From Pseudomonadota bacterium (GTDB lineage: Bacteria; Pseudomonadota; Gammaproteobacteria; Burkholderiales; Thiobacillaceae), in the NCBI GenBank assembly GCA_021836225.1, contig JAKBJA010000026.1:1-64000 (forward strand): a DNA stretch of 64,000 bases, written 5' to 3'. The position numbers and the translations under genes were made by a program. Below, piece after piece: positions 25,253 to 34,782 of this stretch. Under the pieces are notes generated by a model, which made no database searches, was not told the origin of the DNA, and was given only the letters and a program-made list of their open reading frames with translations. The first letter of the stretch is position 1; each line of letters opens with the position of its first letter.

Positions 25253-26347
25253 GTGACTGAGGCACGAGCGCACTTCGACGACAGCCAGGGCGCGCTGATT
25301 GCCAGCGGCGACTGGCAGGCGGATTCCGCCGCCGCATTGCCGGATCTCGCCGGCAAGACCGTGCGCATTCTTGACGGCGCCGGCGTCACCCAGCTCGACA
25401 CCAACGGCGCATGGCTGCTGCTGGCGGCTGCACGGCCGCTGGCGGGCGACCCGCTGCCCGAATTACGCGCCTTCCAGCCGCAGCATCTGGCCATCCTGAA
25501 TCTGGTGGAACGGCACCACGTGGCCACGGCTGCGCAGCCCGGGCCGCGCCACGAAGGCGTGCTCGAGACGATGGGGCGCAGTGCGCTGTCGATGTGGGCG
25601 CATGTCATCGGCCTGCTCGATTTCGTCGGCCACCTGTTCCTGGAGCTGGTTGTGCTGATAGGCAGGCCGCGTGACTGGCGCTGGCGCGAATTCGGCGCGC
25701 AGATGAGCGCAGTGTTCGCCGGCGCGATTCCCATCGTGATCGGCATGCTGTTCCTGCTCGGCGTGGTGTTCGCCTACCTGCTGGGGGATCAGGCGCAGCA
25801 GTTCGGCGCCAACATCTTCGTCGTCGACGGCATCCTGCTGGCGGTCCTGCGCGAAATTTCGCCGGTGATCGTGGCGGTTCTGCTGGCCGGACGGACCGGC
25901 GCCGCCATCACCGCGCAGCTCGGCACCATGAAAGTCACCGAGGAGATCGACGCCATCACCACGCTCGGGCTGTCGCCGCTCGCGGTGCTGGTGATTCCGC
26001 GCATGATGGCCCTGCTCTTCGCCATGCCGATGCTGGTGTTCATCGGCGACATTGCCGGCCTCGCCGGCGGCATGCTGGTGGCGCAGCAGCAGCTGGACAT
26101 CTCGGGCCACATGTTCATGGACCGGCTGGTCGACGTGATCCAGTTGAAGACCCTGATGGTCGGGCTCGGCAAGGCGCCGGTGTTCGCCATCTTCATCGCG
26201 CTGATCGCCTGCCGCATGGGGCTGTCGGTCACCCGCGACGCGCGCAGCGTCGGTGCCAACACCACCTCGACGGTGGTGCAGAGCCTGGTCGCGATCATCA
26301 TCCTCAACGCGATCTTCGCCGTCACCTTCGTGAAGCTGGGAATCTGA
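25253..26347 (+). CDS. ABC transporter permease of the MlaE family with N-terminal STAS domain
   Basis: A 364-aa inner-membrane protein starting with GTG at 25253 (AGGG just upstream). The first ~95 residues form a STAS-like domain (GKTVRILDGAGVTQLDTNGAWLLL). The rest is a MlaE/permease domain with five to six helices and the family segment LAGRTGAAITAQLGTMKVTEEIDAI. It should move phospholipids or other lipids between the membranes together with the next three genes. Longer frames from 25136 run through the inverted repeat and are unlikely. Its stop overlaps the ATPase start (TGATG). Confidence 0.9.
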   Translation: MTEARAHFDDSQGALIASGDWQADSAAALPDLAGKTVRILDGAGVTQLDTNGAWLLLAAARPLAGDPLPELRAFQPQHLAILNLVERHHVATAAQPGPRHEGVLETMGRSALSMWAHVIGLLDFVGHLFLELVVLIGRPRDWRWREFGAQMSAVFAGAIPIVIGMLFLLGVVFAYLLGDQAQQFGANIFVVDGILLAVLREISPVIVAVLLAGRTGAAITAQLGTMKVTEEIDAITTLGLSPLAVLVIPRMMALLFAMPMLVFIGDIAGLAGGMLVAQQQLDISGHMFMDRLVDVIQLKTLMVGLGKAPVFAIFIALIACRMGLSVTRDARSVGANTTSTVVQSLVAIIILNAIFAVTFVKLGI

Positions 26348-27111
26348 TGGCGGCCGTGATCGAGGTCCATGACGTCTCCACCACGCTCGGCGGGCACAGC
26401 ATCCATCGTGGCCTCAGCCTGTCGGTCGCGCGCGGCGAGGTCGTCGCACTGATCGGTGGCAGCGGCACCGGCAAGTCGGTACTGTTGCGCGAAATCATCG
26501 GCCTCTTGAGGCCACAGGCGGGGCACGTCGAACTGTTCGGGCAGTCGGTATGGGACGCGGCGCCGGAACAGATGAACGCTTTGCGCCGCCGCTTCGGGGT
26601 GCTGTTCCAGGATGGCGCGCTGTTTTCCTCGCTGTCCGTGGAAGACAATGTTGCCACCCCGCTGTTCGAGCATACCGACCTGCCGCGTGGCACCTGTCGC
26701 CAGCTGGCGCGGCTCAAGCTCGCACTGGTCGGGCTGCCGCCGGATGCCGCGCAGAAGCGCCCGAGCGAGCTCTCGGGCGGCATGCGCAAGCGCGTGGCGC
26801 TGGCGCGCGCGCTCGCGCTCGACCCCGAGCTGCTGTTCCTCGACGAGCCGACCTCCGGGCTCGACTCGATCTCGGCGCGCGCCTTCGACGCGCTGATCCG
26901 GCTGCTGGCGGACAGCCTGGGCCTCACCGTATTCCTCGTCACCCACGACTTGGATACACTGTTTTCCATTATCGACCGCGTCATCGTGCTGTCGGACGGC
27001 CGCGTGCTCGGCAGCGGCACGGTGGCCGAACTGAAACGCATCGACGACCCGTGGCTCAACGATTACTTTGCCGCACGGGCGTCGGACGGAGAGACCCTGC
27101 ATGGAAACTGA
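26347..27111 (+). CDS. ABC transporter ATP-binding protein (MlaF/Ttg2A type)
   Basis: A 254-aa ATPase. Walker A GGSGTGKS at ~38-45, Q-loop in LFQDGALF near 91, signature LSGGMRKRVALARAL near 137, Walker B LLFLDEPTSGLD near 160, and H-loop THDLD near 198. The AlaArg-rich signature with GMRKRV is typical of the Mkl/MlaF subfamily. It powers the STAS-permease encoded just upstream. The gene overlaps the following MCE gene by 11 bp. Confidence 0.93.
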   Translation: MAAVIEVHDVSTTLGGHSIHRGLSLSVARGEVVALIGGSGTGKSVLLREIIGLLRPQAGHVELFGQSVWDAAPEQMNALRRRFGVLFQDGALFSSLSVEDNVATPLFEHTDLPRGTCRQLARLKLALVGLPPDAAQKRPSELSGGMRKRVALARALALDPELLFLDEPTSGLDSISARAFDALIRLLADSLGLTVFLVTHDLDTLFSIIDRVIVLSDGRVLGSGTVAELKRIDDPWLNDYFAARASDGETLHGN

Positions 27112-28048
27112 AGGCCGCTATACCCTGGTCGGCGCACTGGTGCTGGGGGTGGTCGCGCTGATGGTGCTTGCCATCGCGTGGCTGACGGGCGCGGCCGACA
27201 CCATCGCCTACCAGACCTACACCATCTATTTCAGGCAGCAGTCGCTCGACGGCCTGGCCGTCGGCAGTCCGGTGAAAATGCGCGGCATCAAGGTGGGCGT
27301 GGTCGACGGCTACCATTTCTCCAACAAACATGAAGAGGCGGTCGCGGTAAGCGCGCGCATCGACGAAGGGGTGCCGGTGCACACCGGCGCCGTGGCCTTC
27401 ATCAAGCGCAATCTGGTGACGGGCATCGCCGCCGTCGAGATCGCCAACGGCCCGAGCGACAGGCCGCTCCTCGACAAAGTGCCCGACGGCGAACGCTATC
27501 CCGTCATCGCCGAGGGCAGCTCCGACATCGACAAGGTTGCCACGGCCCTCTCGCGGCTGGCGGTGAGCGGGGCGCAGGTGCTGGAAAAAATGAACGTGCT
27601 GTTGTCCGACGAGAACCAGCGCGCCATCAGCCAGACGCTGGCCAACCTCAACGAGCTGTCCGGCCATCTGGCCGCCAACAGGCAGGATCTCACCGCGGCC
27701 GTGCGAAGCATCCGCGACGCTTCCGACGAATTCCGCCTGGCCGGCGCCAGCATCGGCCAGGCTGCCAGCCGCGCCGAAGGCAGCATCGCCAGCGTCGGAC
27801 AGAATGCCGACGCCGCGCTGAAGGAGGCGAGCGTCGCGATGGAAAAACTGCAGCGCGACGCCAGCCTGATTTCCCGGCAGGTCCAGCAACTCAGCGAAAC
27901 CGGCACGCTGGAAATGACCAGCGTCGGCCGCGACGTGCGCACCAGTGCCGATGTGCTCACCACGGCCGGGCAGCGCCTGTCGAATCCCCGCACCATCCTG
28001 TTCGGACCCGACAGGAAGCAGCTCGGCCCCGGAGAGAAACTCCCATGA
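27101..28048 (+). CDS. MCE-domain substrate-binding protein (MlaD/PqiB type)
   Basis: A 315-aa protein with an N-terminal membrane anchor (residues ~8-28) and one MCE domain (~40-118: SLDGLAVGSPVKMRGIKVG and VRIDEGVPVH-like strand region). A long helical tail of ~180 residues follows (VLEKMNVLLSDENQRAISQTL and repeated alanine-rich heptads), which probably lines a periplasmic channel. It should hold lipids for the ABC complex. The start METEGRYTL at 27101 is within the ATPase gene end. The stop overlaps the lipoprotein gene (ATGA). Confidence 0.9.
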   Translation: METEGRYTLVGALVLGVVALMVLAIAWLTGAADTIAYQTYTIYFRQQSLDGLAVGSPVKMRGIKVGVVDGYHFSNKHEEAVAVSARIDEGVPVHTGAVAFIKRNLVTGIAAVEIANGPSDRPLLDKVPDGERYPVIAEGSSDIDKVATALSRLAVSGAQVLEKMNVLLSDENQRAISQTLANLNELSGHLAANRQDLTAAVRSIRDASDEFRLAGASIGQAASRAEGSIASVGQNADAALKEASVAMEKLQRDASLISRQVQQLSETGTLEMTSVGRDVRTSADVLTTAGQRLSNPRTILFGPDRKQLGPGEKLP

Positions 28049-28647
28049 AAACCGGTCTTTCCCTGATCGCTTTCGTTCTCGCGCTGAGCGGCTGCGTCAA
28101 TTTCGGCCAGAATGCCGACGCGCCCGGCGTGGTGTATTACGTGCTGAACGACGCCGACCCCGCCACTGTATCGACTCCGGTGCCTGCCGACGCACCTACG
28201 CTGCTGGTACTCGATACCACCACCGGCGGCTTTTACGACAGTGACCAGCTCGTCTTCAGCCGCAGTGCCGGCACCCGCGGCCAGTACCAGTTTGCGCGCT
28301 GGACCGAGCGGCCCGGCAGGCGGTTCGCCGAGTTGCTGCGCGCCCGGCTCGACAAGCTTGGCCGTTACCAGGTCGCTCCCGCCGGCGGGGTCGTGCGCGG
28401 CGACCTGATGCTGGATACCCGGCTGGTCGAGTTCTATCACGACGCCACCCGCGAGCCGGGGCAGGTGCGGCTGGAACTGCGCGCCGAACTGGTGGACCTG
28501 AAGCAGCGCAGATTGCTGGGCCGCCATACGTTTGAACAGAAGGTGCCGTTGACGACCTACGATGCCGCCGGTGCCGCCCAGGCCTCCAACCTCGCGGTCA
28601 GCCGCGTGCTGGACGACTTGAGTACCTGGCTCGCTACCTTCAAATAA
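28045..28647 (+). CDS. ABC-type transport auxiliary lipoprotein (PqiC-like)
   Basis: A 200-aa lipoprotein precursor. The lipobox LSGC places the acylated cysteine near residue 17. The remaining domain, with YYVLNDADP near 31 and RWTERPGRRFAELLRARL near 90, is that of PqiC/auxiliary lipoproteins that cap MCE-protein tunnels at the outer membrane. It starts in an ATGA overlap with the MCE gene and closes the transporter operon. An MlaC-like periplasmic carrier is not present here. Confidence 0.87.
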   Translation: MKTGLSLIAFVLALSGCVNFGQNADAPGVVYYVLNDADPATVSTPVPADAPTLLVLDTTTGGFYDSDQLVFSRSAGTRGQYQFARWTERPGRRFAELLRARLDKLGRYQVAPAGGVVRGDLMLDTRLVEFYHDATREPGQVRLELRAELVDLKQRRLLGRHTFEQKVPLTTYDAAGAAQASNLAVSRVLDDLSTWLATFK

Positions 28648-28694
28648 GCGCCTAGAATTCAGGTAGCAGCCCCCACAACAAAAGGAGAGAGACC

Positions 28695-29123
28695 ATGAAG
28701 CGCCTGCTTGCCACCCTGTGCCTGTGTTTCGTCGCTGTCGCCGCCCACGCCGAAATCTCGCAAAAATTCGGTACGCTCGAAGTCCATTACAACGCCATCA
28801 CCACCGACGAACTGCTGCCCGAAGTCGCCCGTACCTACAAGATCGAGCGCAGCAAGACGCGCGGTCTGCTGACGATGTCGGTGCTGAAGCCGAACAAGGT
28901 CGGCGTGGCCTCGCCGGTTCCGGCCAAGATCAGCGTCTACGTCACCAACATCACCCAGCAGCTGGCCAACGTGACCATGCGCGAAATCAAGGAGGGCACC
29001 GCGATCTACTACCTCGGCGAATTCCGCGTCGCGCCGCCGGACACGCTGAAATTCCACGCCACCGTCGAAGTGGCTGGCGAGCCGAAGCACGAAATGAGCT
29101 TCGAGCAGCAGTTCTACAAGTAA
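28695..29123 (+). CDS. DUF4426 exported protein
   Basis: A 142-aa protein with a signal peptide (MKRLLATLCLCFVAVAAHA, cleavage near residue 19). The mature domain, with FGTLEVHYNAITTDELLPEVARTY split at residues 25-48 and KPNKVGVASPVPAKI, fits the DUF4426 family of beta-rich periplasmic proteins of unknown role. A good AGGAGAGAG ribosome-binding site lies 4-5 bases before ATG. It is separate from the transporter operon by 47 bp. Confidence 0.82.
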   Translation: MKRLLATLCLCFVAVAAHAEISQKFGTLEVHYNAITTDELLPEVARTYKIERSKTRGLLTMSVLKPNKVGVASPVPAKISVYVTNITQQLANVTMREIKEGTAIYYLGEFRVAPPDTLKFHATVEVAGEPKHEMSFEQQFYK

Positions 29124-29159
29124 GCCGGCAGGATCCGTACCGGCCCCCGGACAGTTTTT
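29124..29159 (+). terminator. Weak terminator candidate after the DUF4426 gene
   Basis: GCCGG at 29124-29128 pairs with CCGGC at 29140-29144, and a T5 run follows at 29155-29159. The stem is short and the T-run is 10 bases away, so this is only a candidate. A run of eight Gs follows at 29161-29168. Confidence 0.3.
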
Positions 29160-29188
29160 AGGGGGGGGTGCGCACAAGCGTGGCGGGT

Positions 29189-29869
29189 TCAGGCGCTGAA
29201 AATGGCGGAATACGCCAGCCTCAGCAGCCCCCACGCACCGAAGCCCGCTACCGTCAGGCCCGCAGCGCGGCGCACCCACAACTGCTGCATGAACGGCTGG
29301 ATCTGGCGGGCGAACAGACCCATGCCCAGCAGGTTCGGCAGCGTCCCGAGGCCGAACGCCAGCATCAGCGCCGCGCCCGAGGTGGCGCTGCCGGCCGCCA
29401 GCGCCGACACCAGCACCGAATACACCAGTCCGCATGGCAGCCAGCCCCAGGCCATGCCGGCCAGCACTGCCTGCGGCAGCGACTTCACCGGCAGCAACTT
29501 CTGGAACAGCGGCTTCACCCGGCGCCACATAGACCCGCCGGCGCGCTCGAATACCAGCACCCACTGATTGAACCCGGCCAGATACAGGCCGAGCAGGATC
29601 ATCACGACCTGCGCCAGCCCATACAGCAGCTGCTGCACCGGCAGGAATTCCGCCAGCTTGAGCGAGGCGCCCAGCGCGCCGGCCAAAGCGCCGAACGCTA
29701 CATATGACGACACCCGCCCCAGGTTGTAGGCCAGATGCAGCCGGAACGGCGGGTGCGAACCGTCGGCGCGGAAGGAAAATGCCGCGACGATGCCGCCGCA
29801 CATGCCGACGCAGTGCACCCCGCCCAGCAGGCCGGCGAGCAGGGCAGTCAGCAGCGAGAACTCGATCAT
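29189..29869 (-). CDS. TauE/SafE-like membrane protein (COG2836, heavy-metal/sulfite transport type)
   Basis: A 226-aa protein with six predicted helices. The first helix carries HCVGMCGG; a later loop has PCGLVYS, where cysteines and histidines could bind copper or transfer electrons. This pattern is that of the COG2836/DsbD-like proteins often linked to cytochrome oxidase assembly. Substrate is not proven. ATG at 29869 overlaps the stop of the MFS gene, so it is the third gene of the exodeoxyribonuclease III operon. Confidence 0.83.
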   Translation of the reverse strand: MIEFSLLTALLAGLLGGVHCVGMCGGIVAAFSFRADGSHPPFRLHLAYNLGRVSSYVAFGALAGALGASLKLAEFLPVQQLLYGLAQVVMILLGLYLAGFNQWVLVFERAGGSMWRRVKPLFQKLLPVKSLPQAVLAGMAWGWLPCGLVYSVLVSALAAGSATSGAALMLAFGLGTLPNLLGMGLFARQIQPFMQQLWVRRAAGLTVAGFGAWGLLRLAYSAIFSA

Positions 29870-31230
29870 GGCTTGCGCGCCTGCCGGGACACCAGCCACA
29901 CCAGCAGCAGCACCGGCAGCCCGATCAGCGCCGTGCCGGTGAAGAAAGCCGCCCAGCCATAGGCATCGACGAACTCGCCGGAAAAGCCGGCGATGAACTT
30001 GGGCAGTAGCAGCATCACCGAGGTGAACAGCGCGTATTGCGTGGCCGAATAGGCCTGGTTCACCAGGCTCGAGAGATAGGCCACGAAGGCGGACGAGGCG
30101 ATGCCCGCGGAGAGGTTGTCGGCCGACACCGTGAACACCAGTGCGCCTATGTCGTGCCCACGCCCGGCCAGCCAGACGAACAGCAGGTTGGTCGCCGCCG
30201 ACAGCAGCGCGCCCAGGAACAGGGTGCGCATCACGCCGAGGCGCATCGTCAGAATGCCGCCGAGCCCGGCGCCGGCAATGGTCATGATCACGCCGAACAC
30301 CTTGGACACGGTGGCGACTTCATCCTTGGTGAAGCCCATTTCCTGGTAGAAGGGATTGCTCATCACCCCCATCACCACGTCGGAGATGCGGTACAGCGCA
30401 ATCAGCGCCAGCATCAGCGCGGCCTGCCATTTGTAGCGCTGGATGAAGTCGATGAAGGGCGACAGCACCGCGTCGTAGAACCACGCCGCCGCGTTCAGCG
30501 GCCCGTCCGATAATCCTAAATGGGCGAACTTCTCGCGTGCGTGCAGCTCGCGTTCGCTGGTTGCGCGGGCGATGCGCTGTTCCGGCTCGCGGATGGTCAG
30601 CGTGGTGACGATGCCGACGATCATCAGCGCCGCCATCGCCGTGTACGCCACCTGCCAGGGGTGGAAGTCATAAGTGGCCGTGGTCGTGTCGACGCTCGCC
30701 GCGATCCACAGCGCCCCCGCGCCGGCGGTGATCATCGCGATCCGATACCCCGCCTGATAGGTCGCTGCCATCGCGCCCTGCTTCTCGACCTCGACCGCCT
30801 CGATGCGGTAGGCGTCGAGCGCAATGTCCTGTGTCGCCGAGGCGAAGGCCACCGCCAGCGCGAAGTACACCGTGTGCGCCAGGTTCACCACCGGGTCGGT
30901 GTTCGCCATGCCGAGCAGCGCGGCGGCGATGCAGATCTGCGACAGCAGCAGCCAGGCCCGCCGCCTTCCCAGCCGCGCGGTCAGGAACGGCAACGGCAGC
31001 CGGTCCACCAGCGGCGACCACAGGAACTTGAAGCCGTACGCCAGCCCGACCCAGGAGAGATGCCCGATCGTCGCGCGCGCGATGCCCGCCTCGGAGAGCC
31101 AGAACGACAGCGTGCCCAGCACCAGCAGCAGCGGCAGCCCGGCGGAAAAGCCGAGGAACAGCATGCCGACGACGCGCGGGTGGGTGTAGACCTTGAGGGC
31201 GTTGAGCCAAGGGTGGTCGCGTAAGGTCAT
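29866..31230 (-). CDS. AmpG-like major facilitator permease
   Basis: A 454-aa inner-membrane protein with about twelve hydrophobic segments. Family traits of AmpG muropeptide permeases are SAGLPLLL near 30, SWVGLAYGFKFLWSPLVDR near 60, and ATQDIALDAYRIE near 130. It would import GlcNAc-anhydroMurNAc peptides for wall recycling; the exact substrate is inferred. Its ATG at 31230 overlaps the stop of the exonuclease gene, and its stop overlaps the TauE/SafE-like start. Confidence 0.87.
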   Translation of the reverse strand: MTLRDHPWLNALKVYTHPRVVGMLFLGFSAGLPLLLVLGTLSFWLSEAGIARATIGHLSWVGLAYGFKFLWSPLVDRLPLPFLTARLGRRRAWLLLSQICIAAALLGMANTDPVVNLAHTVYFALAVAFASATQDIALDAYRIEAVEVEKQGAMAATYQAGYRIAMITAGAGALWIAASVDTTTATYDFHPWQVAYTAMAALMIVGIVTTLTIREPEQRIARATSERELHAREKFAHLGLSDGPLNAAAWFYDAVLSPFIDFIQRYKWQAALMLALIALYRISDVVMGVMSNPFYQEMGFTKDEVATVSKVFGVIMTIAGAGLGGILTMRLGVMRTLFLGALLSAATNLLFVWLAGRGHDIGALVFTVSADNLSAGIASSAFVAYLSSLVNQAYSATQYALFTSVMLLLPKFIAGFSGEFVDAYGWAAFFTGTALIGLPVLLLVWLVSRQARKP

Positions 31231-32006
31231 GGGACGTAATCGTAATCCACGATCAGCGGCGCATGGTCGGAAAAGCGCTGGTCCTTGTAAACGCTGGCTG
31301 ACTTTGCGCGGGCGGCAATGCCAGGTGTCGCGATCTGATAGTCGATGCGCCAGCCGACGTTCTTGGCCCAGGCCTGGCCGCGGTTGCTCCACCAGGTGTA
31401 GGCCTCGCCGGTGTGTTCCGGGTAGAGGCTGCGATAGACGTCGACCCAGCCGAGTTCGTCGAACAGGCGGGTCATCCAGGCGCGCTCCTCAGGCAGGAAG
31501 CCGGAGTTCTTCTGGTTGGATTTCCAGTTCTTCAGGTCGATTTCCTTGTGGGCGATGTTCCAGTCGCCGCAGATGACGATTTCGCGGCCGGACTTGATCA
31601 GCGCTTCGAGGTGCGGGAAGAAAACGTCCATGAAGCGGAACTTGGCCTGCTGGCGCTCCTCGGAGCTCGACCCGGAGGGCTGGTAGAGCGAGATGACGGC
31701 GAGGTGGCCGTAATCGGCCTCGATATAGCGGCCCTCCTGGTCGAACTCGGGGACGCCGAGGCCTTCGACGATGCGCTGCGGTGTCTGGCGGGTGTAGACG
31801 CCGACGCCGCTGTAGCCCTTCTTCTCGGCGTAGTGGAAGGCGCCGGTCAGACCGTCGCACTGGATGAACTCGGGCCTGAGGTCGGCAGCCTGCGCCTTGA
31901 GTTCCTGCACGCAGACGACGTCGGCGTTCTGGATGGGCAGCCAGTCGAAGAAGCCCTTGGTGGCGGCGGAACGGATGCCGTTGAGGTTGGCCGATATAAT
32001 TCGCAT
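31227..32006 (-). CDS. xth: Exodeoxyribonuclease III (AP endonuclease, ExoIII family)
   Basis: A 259-aa Mg2+-dependent AP endonuclease/3'-exonuclease for base excision repair. Motifs are all intact: ANLNGIRSA at the start, QELKAQ (metal-binding Glu near 36), YSGVGVYTR, GDWNIAH (Asp/Asn near 150), and SDHAPL (catalytic Asp-His near 252). ATG at 32006; a TTG one codon earlier is not needed. The start lies only 27 bp from the divergent pyrE start, so both promoters must overlap coding DNA. First gene of a three-gene operon. Confidence 0.93.
   Translation of the reverse strand: MRIISANLNGIRSAATKGFFDWLPIQNADVVCVQELKAQAADLRPEFIQCDGLTGAFHYAEKKGYSGVGVYTRQTPQRIVEGLGVPEFDQEGRYIEADYGHLAVISLYQPSGSSSEERQQAKFRFMDVFFPHLEALIKSGREIVICGDWNIAHKEIDLKNWKSNQKNSGFLPEERAWMTRLFDELGWVDVYRSLYPEHTGEAYTWWSNRGQAWAKNVGWRIDYQIATPGIAARAKSASVYKDQRFSDHAPLIVDYDYVP
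31995..32000 (+). promoter_or_regulatory. -10 box candidate for pyrE inside the xth gene
   Basis: A perfect TATAAT at 31995-32000 would place pyrE transcription start near 32007, giving a leader of about 27 bases. No good -35 is visible 16-18 bases upstream. The box overlaps codons 3-4 of the divergent exonuclease gene. Confidence 0.35.
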
Positions 32007-32033
32007 CAAGATTGATTCAAGAAGTTCAGAAAA

Positions 32034-32672
32034 ATGTCCGATTACAAAGCCGAGTTTGTGGAGTTCGCCATCGCTTCAAACGTGTTGTGTTTTGGCGAGT
32101 TCAAGACCAAGGCGGGGCGCATGAGCCCCTACTTCTTTAATGCGGGGCTGTTCAACGACGGCGTCAAGCTGAAACGGCTGGGCGAATTTTACGCGAAAGC
32201 CATCGTCGACTCGGGGATCGCGTTCGACGTGCTGTTCGGGCCGGCCTACAAGGGCATTCCGCTGGCGGCGAGCATTGCGATCGCGCTGGCGGGGATGGGC
32301 AGGAACGTGCCGTACGCCTACAACCGCAAGGAAGCCAAGGATCACGGCGAGGGCGGCACGGTGGTAGGCGCGGCGCTGCAAGGCCGCGTGCTGATCGTCG
32401 ACGACGTGATTTCGGCAGGCACCTCGGTGCGCGAGTCGGTGGACCTGATCCATGCCTCGGGTGCCGAACCGGCCGGGGTGGTGATCGCGCTGGACCGCAT
32501 GGAACGCGGCACGGGCGACAAGTCGGCGGTGCAGGAAGTGCGGGAACAATATGGCATTCCGGTGGTGGCGGTGGTCACGCTGGACAATCTGGTGGAATTT
32601 CTGGAACGCGATGCAAACCGACAAACTGAATTGCAGGCCGTGGCCGCTTACCGTTCAACGTACGGCGTTTAG
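32034..32672 (+). CDS. pyrE: Orotate phosphoribosyltransferase
   Basis: A 212-aa enzyme that joins orotate to PRPP in UMP synthesis. The PRPP loop [16 protein letters not shown] is near residue 118, and the flexible-loop region [12 protein letters not shown] near 98 supplies catalytic lysines. [11 protein letters not shown] near 65 is the family's substrate loop. Length matches other bacterial PyrE (~213 aa). The last 62 bp overlap the following DUF4124 gene. Confidence 0.95.
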   Translation: MSDYKAEFVEFAIASNVLCFGEFKTKAGRMSPYFFNAGLFNDGVKLKRLGEFYAKAIVDSGIAFDVLFGPAYKGIPLAASIAIALAGMGRNVPYAYNRKEAKDHGEGGTVVGAALQGRVLIVDDVISAGTSVRESVDLIHASGAEPAGVVIALDRMERGTGDKSAVQEVREQYGIPVVAVVTLDNLVEFLERDANRQTELQAVAAYRSTYGV

Positions 32673-33261
32673 CGCGCTGATGGCCGCGGCGCTGGTGCTG
32701 CTGGCGGCGGGCCCGGCCCAGGCGGGCATGTACCGCTGGGTGGACGGCAATGGCCGCGTGCATTACGGCGACACCCTGCCACCGACCTACCAGAAAAGCG
32801 GCGCCGCCGAGATGAACAAGCAGGGCGATGTCATCAAGCGCACGCAATCCGAGGCGGAACGCAAGGCCGAAGCCGAGCGTCAGGCCGAGCAGAAGCGCAT
32901 CCAGGCCGAGCAGCAGAGGCAGGCGCAACTCGATCGCGCTTTGACCCAGACCTATACCACCGAAGCGGAAATCGACCTGGCACGCGACCGCGCGCTGGAG
33001 AATTACAAGCTGATGACCCGGGGTGCCGAAATACGGGCCCGTGCGGTCGAGGCCAATCTGGCCGATCTGCGCAGCCGTATCGCGAACATACAAAAGGCGG
33101 GCCGCAAGCTTGGGCACAACCTGCAGGAACAGCTGGATCAAGCCGTCCGGGAGCGCGAGGAACTGAAGCGGACCATCCAGAACAACCAGGCTGCCATGGA
33201 TCAGGTGCGCGAGAAATACGCCGCGGACAAGGTGCGCTTCCGCGAACTGACGGGAAAATAA
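32611..33261 (+). CDS. DUF4124-domain coiled-coil protein, exported
   Basis: A 216-aa protein. Residues ~12-34 form a hydrophobic signal sequence ([17 protein letters not shown]), so either ATG at 32611 or an internal ATG just before the hydrophobic stretch may be used. A DUF4124 domain follows ([19 protein letters not shown]). The rest is a long charged coiled coil with many Gln/Glu/Arg repeats, ending in RFRELTGK. The role is unknown. Overlap with pyrE indicates co-transcription. Confidence 0.75.
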   Translation: MQTDKLNCRPWPLTVQRTAFSALMAAALVLLAAGPAQAGMYRWVDGNGRVHYGDTLPPTYQKSGAAEMNKQGDVIKRTQSEAERKAEAERQAEQKRIQAEQQRQAQLDRALTQTYTTEAEIDLARDRALENYKLMTRGAEIRARAVEANLADLRSRIANIQKAGRKLGHNLQEQLDQAVREREELKRTIQNNQAAMDQVREKYAADKVRFRELTGK

Positions 33262-33354
33262 CGGGCAGTTCCCGGGCCTTTGCCTGATGCCCCGGCAGTG
33301 CTGTCTGACCTACACGATGCTAGCCTGAAGCGCTCAGGCCAGCGCATCGTCTCA

Positions 33355-34782
33355 TCACTGAAGCTTGGTTTTCAGCAGGTCATTAACCTGTGCAGGGTTG
33401 GCCTTGCCGCGGCTGGCCTTCATCACCTGGCCGACCAGCGCATTGAACGCTTTTTCCTTGCCGGCGCGGAATTCCTCGACCGACTTCGGGTTGGCGGCGA
33501 GCACCTCGTCGATGATCTTCTCCAGTTCGCCGGAATCGGACATCTGCCTGAGGCCGCGTGCCTCGATGATGGCGTCGACTTCGCCGGCACCCTCCCACAA
33601 GCCTTCGAACACCTGCCTGGCGAGCTTGCCCGAGAGCGTGCCATCCTGGATGCGGGTGATCAGCGAGCCGAGTTGGGCGGCGGAAACCGGGCTGTGGGCG
33701 ATGTCGAGTTCGGCCTTGTTCAGCGCGGCGGAGAGTTCGCCCATCACCCAGTTGGCGGCGAGCTTGCCCTGGCCGCAGACGTGGGCGGCAGACTCGAAAT
33801 AGTCGGCGAGCGCGCGCGAGCCGGTCAGCACGGCGGCATCGTAGGCTGACACGCCATATTCAACCTGGAAACGCGCCTGCATGGCGGCAGGCAGCTCGGG
33901 CAGGGTGGCGCGCACCGCGTCGATCCAGTCTTCGTCGAGCTTCACCGGCAGCAGGTCTGGGTCGGGGAAGTAACGGTAGTCGTGCGCCTCTTCCTTGCTG
34001 CGCATCATGCGCGTCTCGCCGCGGTCGGGGTCGAACAGCACGGTAGCCTGCTCGATACGGCCGCCGTCCTCCAGCGTCTCGATCTGCCAGCGCACCTCAT
34101 AATCAATGGCTTGCTGCAAAAAGCGGAACGAGTTGAGGTTCTTGATTTCGCGGCGGGTGCCGAATTCGGTCTGCCCGACCGGGCGCACCGAAACGTTGGC
34201 GTCGACGCGAAAGCTGCCTTCCTGCATGTTGCCGTCGCAGATGCCGATCCAGGTCACCAGCGTGTGCAGCGCGCGGGCGTAGGCCACGGCCTCGGCACTG
34301 GAGCGCATCTCCGGCTCGGAGACGATTTCCAGCAGCGGGGTGCCGGCGCGGTTGAGATCGATGCCGGTCATGCCGTGGAAGTCCTCGTGCAGCGACTTGC
34401 CGGCGTCCTCTTCCATGTGGGCGCGGGTGAGGTGGACGGTTTTTTCCGCGCCGTCCACCACGATGGTGAGCGCGCCGCCCTCGACGATGGGTTTGGCCAG
34501 CTGGCTGATCTGGTAGCCCTTGGGCAGGTCGGGGTAGAAGTAGTTCTTGCGGTCGAACACGTTGACGCGGTTGAGCGTGGCGCCGATCGCCAGGCCGAAC
34601 TTGATCGCGCATTCCACCGCGCCCTTGTTCAATACCGGCAGCACGCCGGGCAGCGCGATGTCGACCGCGCTCGCCTGCGTATTGGGCGCGGCGCCAAAGG
34701 CGGTGCTGCTGCCTGAGAATATCTTGGATCGGGTGGCGAGCTGGGTGTGGACCTCCAGCCCGATGACGGTCTCCCACTTCAT
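33355..34782 (-). CDS. gatB: Asp-tRNA(Asn)/Glu-tRNA(Gln) amidotransferase subunit B
   Basis: A 475-aa subunit that phosphorylates misacylated tRNA for amidation. It starts [17 protein letters not shown] at 34782, the family's N-terminus. Other landmarks are LPGVLPVLN near 45, [19 protein letters not shown] near 77, and [17 protein letters not shown] near 160, the kinase cradle. A C-terminal YqeY-like tail ends in [13 protein letters not shown], which binds the tRNA. It overlaps gatA by 4 bp (ATGA). Longer upstream frames run into gatA. Confidence 0.96.
   Translation of the reverse strand: MKWETVIGLEVHTQLATRSKIFSGSSTAFGAAPNTQASAVDIALPGVLPVLNKGAVECAIKFGLAIGATLNRVNVFDRKNYFYPDLPKGYQISQLAKPIVEGGALTIVVDGAEKTVHLTRAHMEEDAGKSLHEDFHGMTGIDLNRAGTPLLEIVSEPEMRSSAEAVAYARALHTLVTWIGICDGNMQEGSFRVDANVSVRPVGQTEFGTRREIKNLNSFRFLQQAIDYEVRWQIETLEDGGRIEQATVLFDPDRGETRMMRSKEEAHDYRYFPDPDLLPVKLDEDWIDAVRATLPELPAAMQARFQVEYGVSAYDAAVLTGSRALADYFESAAHVCGQGKLAANWVMGELSAALNKAELDIAHSPVSAAQLGSLITRIQDGTLSGKLARQVFEGLWEGAGEVDAIIEARGLRQMSDSGELEKIIDEVLAANPKSVEEFRAGKEKAFNALVGQVMKASRGKANPAQVNDLLKTKLQ

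Noticed and set aside
25053..25256. 67-codon frame resembling the start of a tyrosine recombinase
   Set aside because: It lies wholly in the inverted-repeat element, has no catalytic part, and the likeness is too weak to call a gene.
29161..29168. Run of eight G as a phase-variable tract
   Set aside because: It lies between two convergent genes, outside any coding frame or promoter, so slippage would have no clear effect.
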